From Actinomadura alba (lineage in GTDB: Bacteria; Actinomycetota; Actinomycetes; Streptosporangiales; Streptosporangiaceae): 64,000 nucleotides of DNA. Positions 16,168 to 25,946 of the stretch are shown piece after piece (positions within the stretch are counted from its first letter, which is position 1; the number at the start of each line of letters is the position of its first letter). Under the pieces are notes generated by a model. That model did not search any database and was not told the origin of the DNA. It worked only from the letters and a program-made list of their open reading frames with translations. A program made the translations under genes and the position numbers. The stretch is from assembly GCF_014323705.1 (NCBI RefSeq), contig NZ_JABVEC010000031.1, positions 1-64,000 on the forward strand. Reading direction: 5' to 3'.

Positions 16168-16938
16168 ATGACCGTGCGCATGTTGCGTTGCCTGGGGCGA
16201 TTCCTTGGCGTGTCCGTCTCCCTGGACATCCGCGACCCCCTGCCGGGTACGACGCTGACCCGGCTCGGCGACGAGGTCGCCGGCTGGCTGCGCCTGATCG
16301 ACGAGCTGTTCAATGTCGCGCACCCCTACAGCGAGGTGAACCTGCTGGATCACGGGTATCTCCGGCCGGGCGAGGCCGGTCCGCTGGTCCGTGAGGCGCT
16401 CGCCACGTGTGCCCGGCTGCACCTGCGCACCGACGGATACTTCGACGTGCACGCGACCGGCCGGCTCGACCCGTCGGAGTACGTCCGGGGCTGGGCGATC
16501 CAGCGGGCCTCGGTCCTGCTGACCCGCGCCGGCGCCGGGAACCACTGCCTGCGCGTGGGCGACGACGTGAGCACCTCGGGCCGGCCGACCCCCGACGGCA
16601 CCTGGCGGGTCAGGATCCAGGACCCGTGCCGGCCCGCCTCGGTCGCCTGGGCGCTGTCGGCCAACGACGCCGCGGTCGCCACGGTGGGCACCGGCGGTCG
16701 CGCGCCCCGCTGGATCCGCAACCCGATGACCCGGCGGCCCGCGTCGGGGCTGACCTCGGTGACGGTCGCGGGGTCCGATCTCGGCGTCGCCAATGCCTAC
16801 GCCACGGCCGCGGTCGCGATGGGGCCGGCCGGCCTCGATTGGCTGCGCGGACTCGACGACCACGCGTACGCGGCCATCAGCGAGGACGGGCGGCGTCACC
16901 ACGGCGGTCGGCTGCCCGGGCTGTTGCTGATCGCCTAG
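16168..16938 (+). CDS. FAD:protein FMN transferase (ApbE family)
   Basis: 256-aa ApbE-like protein. The family transfers FMN from FAD to Thr/Ser of flavoproteins such as Nqr/Rnf subunits. Matching segments are EVNLLDHGYL near residue 56, the TDGYFDVHATGRLDPSEYVRGWAIQRA core with the usual G-x-DPSG-x-x-KG pattern slightly changed, and the late D/N-A-Y-A-T-A motif in LGVANAYATAAVAMGP. Length is shorter than the 300 aa of secreted forms. There is no signal peptide, so it is probably cytoplasmic. The target flavoprotein is not in this window. Confidence 0.8.
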   Translation: MTVRMLRCLGRFLGVSVSLDIRDPLPGTTLTRLGDEVAGWLRLIDELFNVAHPYSEVNLLDHGYLRPGEAGPLVREALATCARLHLRTDGYFDVHATGRLDPSEYVRGWAIQRASVLLTRAGAGNHCLRVGDDVSTSGRPTPDGTWRVRIQDPCRPASVAWALSANDAAVATVGTGGRAPRWIRNPMTRRPASGLTSVTVAGSDLGVANAYATAAVAMGPAGLDWLRGLDDHAYAAISEDGRRHHGGRLPGLLLIA

Positions 16939-16951
16939 CCCGCCGGGGGCG

Positions 16952-17614
16952 TCAGACCCGGCGCCGGCTTCGGGCCGGCGTGCGCGACCGGTCGGCTTCG
17001 GGCCAGTTCGGCGACCGGCCCGACGAGCGCAGGACGGCGCGCCACGGGTCGCCCGGGAGCAGCGGCAGGTGCGGAACGCCCCAGTGCCAGGCCGCGACGA
17101 GTACCTCGGGGTCGCGTGGCCGGTAGTCGTCGCCCATCGCGCGCGCGAGGTCCCACGCGTGCAGGTGCCACTCGACGCACGCCGCACCGACATGATCGCC
17201 CACCGTGTACTTCGTGCCCCGGTAGATCAGGTGCGTCCGATCCCAGGCGTCGGGGACCAGGTCCATGTAGGCGCCCGCCGAGACCAGGAACGACATGATC
17301 CGCTCCGGCCCCGGCTCGGCCGGCAGAACCGCCAGCTCGGCCGCGTTCTGCCGGGCCTGCTGGCGGATGAGCACCGCCGACGCGGCGTCCTGCGCGAAGA
17401 GCTTGGAGAGCCTGCTGTCAGGGGCGTCCTGGAGGTACTCCAGGTAATTCTCCGCGACGCAGCGCAGATGCCCGGCGAGATCGACGGCCTGCCAGTCCGG
17501 GCACGGGGTGGGCGCGCTCCAGTCGGAACACTGCGCCGCCATCGCGCGGATGGTCGCCGCTCCGTCCTGGTAGGACTCCAGGATCCGAAGCCGGTCCGGC
17601 GGCGTGCGCTCCAA
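16952..17614 (-). CDS. Maleylpyruvate isomerase N-terminal / DinB-like mycothiol-dependent protein
   Basis: 220-aa protein of the DinB four-helix superfamily used by actinomycetes for mycothiol-linked thiol transfer or isomerisation. The N-terminal helix carries DWQAVDLAGHLRCVAENY (first metal His), and the distal EWHLHAWDLARAMG segment supplies the other His ligands. The start is TTG 17614 with AGGGGG upstream. It is convergent with the ApbE-like gene (13-bp gap). The substrate is unknown. Confidence 0.75.
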   Translation of the reverse strand: MERTPPDRLRILESYQDGAATIRAMAAQCSDWSAPTPCPDWQAVDLAGHLRCVAENYLEYLQDAPDSRLSKLFAQDAASAVLIRQQARQNAAELAVLPAEPGPERIMSFLVSAGAYMDLVPDAWDRTHLIYRGTKYTVGDHVGAACVEWHLHAWDLARAMGDDYRPRDPEVLVAAWHWGVPHLPLLPGDPWRAVLRSSGRSPNWPEADRSRTPARSRRRV

Positions 17615-17883
17615 CGAAATCCCCCTGCGGTCACTGCGCGATACGAACAGGGCGACGCCCCCGGCGCTTCCCCGAGTGGGTAGATTCTCAGAGTTCGGGG
17701 GCCGGTGCCACTCGGCGGTCGTGTGTCCACGGGGTCATTGCACCCCGTCGCTCGTGAGGACGAAAGGTTGACCGAAAAGGGGCTACGATTTCATACCCGA
17801 ATCACCCACCGGCCGATAACCATCACCACCGAGCGCGCAGCGCGTTGTCCCGCTCACCCCGTGGTGACCATCCTGGGAACGCA

Positions 17884-18480
17884 ATGGAACCAGACGATCT
17901 TCTGCCCCGGCATCGTTCCACCAGGGTCCGCCACCAGGTCCTGGGGGCCGCGGCACAACTGGCGCGCGACCGTGCCGTACCCCCCATGACGCCGGCTCAG
18001 CTGAACGACGGCCTTCCGGACTCCCCAGCCGCCCTCGGGCCCGATCTGTTCATGATCGTCCTCCAGGACCGGTTGCCCTCACTGGTACGGCGCCTCGACG
18101 GTCTCTCGGTGCGCGCCGGCGGTCCCGAGAGCGTCGACGAGATCCTCACCGACGCCGCCCAGGCGATCATCGCCTTCTACGCCGAGATCCAGGTGGCCGG
18201 GGTCGGCGCCATCGGGTCCATCCACGAGCTCGTACGGCTGCGCCAGGCCCTGCACGCGCACGGCATCCGGTCCCGGCAGGCGATCGAACCGCTCGCCCGC
18301 TACCTGCGCGCTGAGCAAAAGGCCGACCGGATCGCCGCGGACGCCGATCCGGAGCCGGCCGCCGAACTCCTCCTCGGCGGATGCTTCCACCAGGCGTTCG
18401 AGGAGATGTTCCCGGGCCGGGACCAGGTCCCCTCCCAGCGGGAACGGGCCGCCCGGACCGTCCGCGGCCTCCGCCTCTAG
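17884..18480 (+). CDS. TetR-like protein with degenerate DNA-binding domain
   Basis: 198-aa mostly helical protein. The N-terminus (RHQVLGAAAQLARDRAVPPMT) looks like the first helix of a TetR domain, but the second and recognition helices are replaced by a Pro/Ser stretch (LNDGLPDSPAALGPDLF). The C-terminal half, with REL-like QAIIAFYAEIQVAGVG and LARYLRAEQKADRIAADADPEPAAELLLGG, resembles TetR ligand-binding domains. It may bind a ligand or partner without binding DNA, or be decaying. Start ATG 17884 is preferred to TTG 17845 because it begins just before the helical core. The 269 bp upstream hold no gene; TTGACC occurs at about 17768 without a convincing -10. Confidence 0.6.
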   Translation: MEPDDLLPRHRSTRVRHQVLGAAAQLARDRAVPPMTPAQLNDGLPDSPAALGPDLFMIVLQDRLPSLVRRLDGLSVRAGGPESVDEILTDAAQAIIAFYAEIQVAGVGAIGSIHELVRLRQALHAHGIRSRQAIEPLARYLRAEQKADRIAADADPEPAAELLLGGCFHQAFEEMFPGRDQVPSQRERAARTVRGLRL

Positions 18481-18519
18481 GTCGCACCGGCCGACTACAA
18501 CGCCGCCCGGGACAGCGGC

Positions 18520-18942
18520 TCAGGCCCCGGAGCGGGCACCGGCGACGCGGAAGCTGAGCAGGTGCCGCTCACGAGCCGTGCGCAGCCGGTCGACCTCATC
18601 GGTCCACTCTCGTACACCGGGGCGCGCCTTGGCCCTGCGACGGGCGATCTCGGCGTCACGCGTGCCCTTGGCGTTCGCCCCCTCAGGCGCATAGGTCTGG
18701 ACGCCCATCGCGGCCCGTTCGGCGGCCTCGGCGACGCGCAGCGCGTCGGCCAGCGCGCGGTCGAGGGCGATCGAGAGACCGCGAAGTTCCGCACCCGGCC
18801 GACCAGCCTCGGCCTGCGCGGCGCGCAGCGCGCCGTCCGCGTCGGCGACGGCCGCGAGGGCGTCGCGATAGGTGGTGGCGAGCTTCTTGTCGGCGGCATG
18901 ACGCTCGAGGACGTCCTTGCTCACCCGATGACCCAGCGGCAT
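18520..18942 (-). CDS. Hypothetical helical protein
   Basis: 140-aa charged, Ala/Arg-rich protein predicted to be almost wholly alpha-helical, with heptad-like spacing (AADKKLATTYRDALAAVADADGAL and onward). No signal peptide or membrane segment. It diverges from the TetR gene at 19050. I do not recognise the family. An interaction with nucleic acid is conceivable from its basic C-terminal half but is not supported further. Confidence 0.5.
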   Translation of the reverse strand: MPLGHRVSKDVLERHAADKKLATTYRDALAAVADADGALRAAQAEAGRPGAELRGLSIALDRALADALRVAEAAERAAMGVQTYAPEGANAKGTRDAEIARRRAKARPGVREWTDEVDRLRTARERHLLSFRVAGARSGA

Positions 18943-19049
18943 GCGAGGTCCTTTCTTTCGACGCGGTCTCGCGGGTAAGCGTACGCGTGCCGGCCGAGTG
19001 TCATCGGCAGGGCCACCACGAAGCCGCCTTTACGCAGTAAGGTGTTCTC

Positions 19050-19625
19050 ATGTCGCAGAACCGCGAGCCGCTGACTCGTGATCGCATCATCGAGACCGCC
19101 CTGCACATCATCGACGGTCAGGGGCTCGGCCGCCTCACCATGCGCAGGCTGGGCGACGCGCTCGAGGTCGAGGCAATGGCCATCTACCACCACCTGCCAC
19201 GTGGCAAGGAGGAGCTCCTCGACGGCCTCGTGGCCCATGTCGCGGTGCTGCCCGCCGACACCGCCGCGCGCGCCGGCGCGGCCGCGTGGCGGGACCGCCT
19301 GCGCGAGTGGGCCGCGGCCTACCGCGCCCGGCTGCTCGAGCACGCGGGCGTCCTCCCGCTGGTGGTCACCCGGCGCAATCCCGCGGCGCTGACCGGCACC
19401 ACCGAATCGCTGCGGGAGGTGCTCCGGCTCGCAGGCTTCCTCGACGGGGCCGCCGCGTCCGGCGCGCACACCCTGATCGGGTACGTCATCGGGCACACCG
19501 CCCTCGAGGTGCGCGGGCGGGAGGCGCGCCGGGCGGCCGGCCCGGAACAGGAGGTCGACTGGGACGGCCGGTTCAACGCGGGGGTCGACGTGGTCCTCGC
19601 CGGGCTCGTCACCACACTGACCTGA
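19050..19625 (+). CDS. TetR/AcrR family transcriptional regulator
   Basis: 191-aa regulator. The DNA-binding domain is RDRIIETALHIIDGQGLGRLTMRRLGDALEVEAMAIYHHL. The C-terminal part resembles the TetR_C class (TetR itself), with LVTRRNPAALTGTTESLREVLRLAGF. TAAGGT at 19038-19043 lies six bases before ATG 19050, so the mRNA is probably leaderless. No obvious target lies downstream. The divergent hypothetical gene at 18520-18942 is the nearest candidate. Confidence 0.88.
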   Translation: MSQNREPLTRDRIIETALHIIDGQGLGRLTMRRLGDALEVEAMAIYHHLPRGKEELLDGLVAHVAVLPADTAARAGAAAWRDRLREWAAAYRARLLEHAGVLPLVVTRRNPAALTGTTESLREVLRLAGFLDGAAASGAHTLIGYVIGHTALEVRGREARRAAGPEQEVDWDGRFNAGVDVVLAGLVTTLT

Positions 19626-19904
19626 CCGCACACTGACCCGACCGCCGGAGGCGCCGGCCCAGCGGAACGCCGAGCGGCGGTCACCGTTAGGGCACGATTC
19701 GGCGTGTCTCCCGGAACAGGGGGTCGACGAGGAGGAACGTGGACATGCGACCTGCGGTGGACAGGTGCGGGGACACAACGGTACCGCGGTATCAGTGCAC
19801 AACCCTCCCAACGGGCTATGTCGCGCGGGAGTGAACCGCACCACACTTGTATGCGTCGTATCTGGAAGAACAACGCACCGCACAACGAGACCGGAGGCAC
19901 GCAG

Positions 19905-20108
19905 ATGTGCCCGCACCAGCCGCCCTGTCCCTCGCCCGAGGCGCGGGACCGCGACGCCGCTCGCACTGTGGCCTGTCACCCCGAGCAGGGGTGGAGCCTG
20001 CTGTGCAACGGCATCGTGTTGTTCGAGGACACCGGCGAGCTGCTGCCCAACGGGGGGATCATCGCACCACACCGTCCGACGGACCTGCCTGCTCCGTCAG
20101 CGGCCTGA
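19905..20108 (+). CDS. DUF5999 family protein
   Basis: 67-aa protein beginning MCPHQPPCP and containing VACHPEQGWSLLCNGIVLFEDTGELLP, the pattern of the actinobacterial DUF5999 family. Four Cys and several His residues could bind a metal. The start ATG 19905 has GGAGG seven bases upstream, so the longer frame upstream is not used. About 280 bp upstream hold no other gene and presumably its promoter. Function unknown. Confidence 0.82.
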   Translation: MCPHQPPCPSPEARDRDAARTVACHPEQGWSLLCNGIVLFEDTGELLPNGGIIAPHRPTDLPAPSAA

Positions 20109-20216
20109 CCGGTCCCGACGGGGGACTAGTCCGAACGGGTGATCATCCTCGGGGGGCGGCCGCCTGCCCGTACAACCGCCCCATACCGGGCGACTTCGCC
20201 ACGGCGCGGGGGTCGT

Positions 20217-20810
20217 TCAACCGGCCCAGCGCCGCAGCCACGGCTCCACGCTGTCGCCCACCGCGGCCGGATCGCCGGCCAGATCGTGCCGTTCGCCCGG
20301 TAGAACCCGCACGCACGTGGCGTCCGCCGGGTCGGGCACACCGAACGGGTCCCGGTCGCCGTTGATCACGAGTACCTCAACCCCCGCCCCGCGCAGCTCC
20401 GGCGCCCTCGATCGCTCCGGCCGGCCCGGCGGATGAAGGGGGAACGCCAGTGCGATCACTCCCCTCGCCCCCGCCGCGCGAGCGGTGCGGCAGGCCACCC
20501 GCGCGCCATTGCTCCGCCCGCCCTGGATCAGCGGGATCTCGCCGACGCGGCCCCTGACCGCCTGGACGATCTCCAGCCACGCCTCGTCCTGTTTCACCGC
20601 CGATCCGGGCGCCCGCCGGCCCGCGGCCCGGAAGGGCTGCAGCACCCGCGCCACCGCACCGCCGAGCTTGACCGCGACATCGCGCACGGCGAGCACGTCG
20701 GCCGCCTCCACCCCGCCGTTCGACCCGTGTGTGATCGCCAGCACGAACCGGGGGTCCGCCACCTCGTCGAGCTCGACCCGGGCGGGCCCGTGCGCGGTCA
20801 GGATTTCCAT
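20217..20810 (-). CDS. Alpha/beta hydrolase family protein
   Basis: 197-aa small alpha/beta hydrolase of the KANL3/Tex30-like class. The nucleophile elbow is LIQGGRSNGARVA (Ser in G-x-S-x-G form), an oxyanion region LAITHGSNGG is near residue 30, the acid loop is VINGDRDPFG, and the catalytic His is in PGERHDL. Members are thought to be esterases or thioesterases; the substrate here is unknown. Convergent with the DUF5999 gene, divergent from the PPOX gene. Confidence 0.8.
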   Translation of the reverse strand: MEILTAHGPARVELDEVADPRFVLAITHGSNGGVEAADVLAVRDVAVKLGGAVARVLQPFRAAGRRAPGSAVKQDEAWLEIVQAVRGRVGEIPLIQGGRSNGARVACRTARAAGARGVIALAFPLHPPGRPERSRAPELRGAGVEVLVINGDRDPFGVPDPADATCVRVLPGERHDLAGDPAAVGDSVEPWLRRWAG

Positions 20811-20915
20811 GAGGGCACGCTAACGTCCCGTCCCAGGAACCGTCGCACCAGGTCAGGCGAGGTGGGCGGGAGAACTCCGGGCGTGCTGCGACGATCATGT
20901 GGGCAGACTTGGTCC

Positions 20916-21341
20916 ATGGAGCAGATGACAGAGACCGAGTGGCGGGAATTCGTCTCCACCGGCACCCGCACCGGAAAGATCGGGGTGACGCGTGCCGACG
21001 GCAGCCCGCACGTCACCCCGATCTGGTTCGTACTGGACGGTCCCGACCTCGTTTTCACCACGTACGGCGAGGGCGTCAAAGGCCGGGCCCTGCGGCGTGA
21101 TCCGCGGGCGTCACTCTGCGTGGACGACGAGCGGCCGCCGTACTCCTTCGTCACCGTCTTCGGCGAGGCCTCCCTCTCGCAGGACCTCGGCGAGGTGCGG
21201 AAGTGGGCGACGATCCTCGGCGGCCGCTACATGGGCGCGGACCGGGCCGAGAGGTACGGCGAGCGCAACGCGGTGCCGGGCGAGTTGCTGGTCCGGCTCC
21301 GGATCGGCAAGGTCATCGCTCAGCGCGACATAGCCGGGTAG
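20916..21341 (+). CDS. PPOX-class F420-dependent oxidoreductase-like protein
   Basis: 141-aa split-barrel flavin/F420-binding protein. Signatures: GKIGVTRADGSPHVTPIWFVLDG, LVFTTYGEGVKGRALRRDPRASLCVDDERPPYSFVTVFG and the C-terminal RLRIGKVIAQRDIAG. Such proteins (Rv1155-like) reduce small substrates with F420H2 or FMNH2. Start ATG 20916 gives the family length; an internal ATG at 20925 has GGAG upstream and is an alternative. Confidence 0.85.
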   Translation: MEQMTETEWREFVSTGTRTGKIGVTRADGSPHVTPIWFVLDGPDLVFTTYGEGVKGRALRRDPRASLCVDDERPPYSFVTVFGEASLSQDLGEVRKWATILGGRYMGADRAERYGERNAVPGELLVRLRIGKVIAQRDIAG

Positions 21342-21363
21342 CCGAGTAGCCGGTCCCGGCGGG

Positions 21364-22533
21364 CTACCCGCCCGGAGGGTCGGGCCACCGCGGAGGCAGC
21401 ACCGGCGCCCGCGATCCCATCGCGGCCCTGAGCCGTTCGGCGAAGCTGTCGTGCAGACCGCGACCCCACGCGTACTCGCTGGGCACCCGCACGGCCCGGC
21501 CCAGCAGCTCGCGGGTCTCCACGGGGAGATCCGCCACGCCCTCGGCGTAACGCAGCGCGATCAGCGCGTACATGTCGTCGAGCGCGCCGAACACCTCTCC
21601 GGTGAGCGAGGGAAGCGTGTTCGCCCGGAGGGCGGACTCGACGTGCGGTTCCCACCACGGTTCGCCGGCCTCGGCTCCGTCTCCTGCCCCGTCACCCGCC
21701 TCGTCGCCGGCCGGCAGGTCGCGCCGGAGCCGCGCCCGCACCTGCTCGGCGAGGACGGGATCGGTGAGACCGCGCCGCCAGACCTCGGCGGACTCATCGC
21801 CGCGGCCGCGCAGCGGCAGCGTCCGGGCCAGCAGTTCGGTGGCCAGGGCCGCCACCTCGGCGTCGCCGTCTCCGGCCTCGAGTACGGCGCCGAACGCGCC
21901 GATCGCCTGGTCGAGGTGGGCGATGCCGATCGCCGCCGCCAGCCGCGCGTAGGCGTACGGAGCGGCGGCGCGGTCAACGAGCCGCAGCGCGTCGGCGAGC
22001 ACCCGCTGCGCCCGCGCGGACTCGCCCTGTTCCAGTAGCCGGTGGGCGAGGTCGTGCGCGGCGACGGGGGCGTACTCCTCGTCACCGGTGCCGATCGCCC
22101 GCTCCCACCACTCACAGGCCGAGGACACGTCGCCCTCGTCGTCGGCGAGCCGCGCGAGCGCGAGGAAGGCCGGGGGAAGGTACGCGGGGTTGCCGAAATC
22201 GGCCACGACCCCCCACGCCTCTCCGGCGGGTCCGCGTTCGCCCGCGCGTTCGTGGCTGAGCGCGAGGTGATAGGCCGCACGCGGGCCGTACTCGGCGTCC
22301 CTGGTCTCGATCGCGGCCCAGTCGGCCTCCCGGGCGCCCTCAACGTCGCCGAAGTCCTCCAGCACGACGGCGAGCCCGAGGGCGGCCAGCGCCCGCTGCG
22401 GAACGTCCCCGAGCTCGAGGACCTCCTCGAACAGCCGGGCGGCGCGTTCGAGGTCACCGCTCTCGGCGAAGCGGCGGGCCTCCTCGCAGCGCAGCGACGG
22501 ATCCGCGGTCGCCTCGTCGGAAGTCGCGCTCAT
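21364..22533 (-). CDS. Tetratricopeptide-like repeat protein
   Basis: 389-aa protein built from paired helices of TPR/Sel1 character: RCEEARRFAESGDLERAARLFEEVLELGDVPQRALAALGLAVVLEDFGD, then AAYHLALSHERAGERG, ALARLADDEGDVSSACEWWERAIGTGDEEYAPVAAHDLAHRLLEQGE. There is an acidic Gly/Asp/Ala linker (about 300-320) before a C-terminal helical domain. No membrane segments. It probably acts as a protein-interaction scaffold. ATG 22533 was chosen because the open frame upstream is basic and unlike the repeats. Downstream partner unknown. Confidence 0.7.
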   Translation of the reverse strand: MSATSDEATADPSLRCEEARRFAESGDLERAARLFEEVLELGDVPQRALAALGLAVVLEDFGDVEGAREADWAAIETRDAEYGPRAAYHLALSHERAGERGPAGEAWGVVADFGNPAYLPPAFLALARLADDEGDVSSACEWWERAIGTGDEEYAPVAAHDLAHRLLEQGESARAQRVLADALRLVDRAAAPYAYARLAAAIGIAHLDQAIGAFGAVLEAGDGDAEVAALATELLARTLPLRGRGDESAEVWRRGLTDPVLAEQVRARLRRDLPAGDEAGDGAGDGAEAGEPWWEPHVESALRANTLPSLTGEVFGALDDMYALIALRYAEGVADLPVETRELLGRAVRVPSEYAWGRGLHDSFAERLRAAMGSRAPVLPPRWPDPPGG

Positions 22534-22642
22534 CACCACGCCCTTGCAGCGGTTCGGCCGGATGCCCGTTGAGCCTACCGATCGCGGCCCCCGGCGTCCC
22601 GTGGCGACACCATCACGTCGATGATCCGCGGCCGCACGGTCC

Positions 22643-25489
<2,847 letters not shown>

Positions 25490-25548
25490 ACGGGAGCCTC
25501 CTGGGCTGCTGCGGTGCTCAGGCCGCCACCGGGCGTGCCGGTGGCAGG

Positions 25549-25695
25549 TCTCCCCCTCTGTCGCCGGCTCCCGGTGGTGGAGCGGCCGACTCCAGAGGTG
25601 CCTCGCCCACGCGGTCCTTTTGCCTGAGAGGTTCCGGGGAGGTTGCCCCTTCGGCGCCCCACGCCAGGCGGCGTGGGATCTCTCCCGCACAGGGT
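25549..25695 (-). ncRNA. Glycine riboswitch, singlet with remnant second aptamer
   Basis: Upstream of gcvP on the same strand. The conserved aptamer core is complete: GGGAGAGATCC near 25680, GCCGAAGGGGCAACC near 25650, and CTCTCAGGCAAAAGGACC near 25620. Downstream there is a short CCTCTGGAG ... CAGAGG stem (about 25550-25595) lacking the second CUUUCAGG core, which fits the ghost-aptamer remnant described for type 1 singlet glycine riboswitches. A -10-like TAGGCT lies at 25719-25714. In known cases glycine binding turns on gcv expression. Confidence 0.9.
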
Positions 25696-25946
25696 CGACG
25701 GCCTACTGGGTGAAGCCTACCCAACCACGCCGCCGAGCCGATCAACCGAGCCCGGACCCGGACCCGGGACACGCGGGCGGCTTCCTCGCGGACCAGGTAT
25801 GGCCCGACAGGGGTGACAAGTACGATGTACCCAGTTCACGCAGGGCCGGGGGCGCGAGGTGCGGGTGCCTCCCGACTGGCTCGCCACGTGTCTGGCGGCC
25901 TGATCACGCGTTCACTTCGGACGGGTGTCCAAGAGGGTGGTGACGG

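Noticed and set aside
25518..25772. Open frame across the gcvP leader
   Set aside because: Crosses the glycine riboswitch, whose conserved core explains the sequence better than coding.
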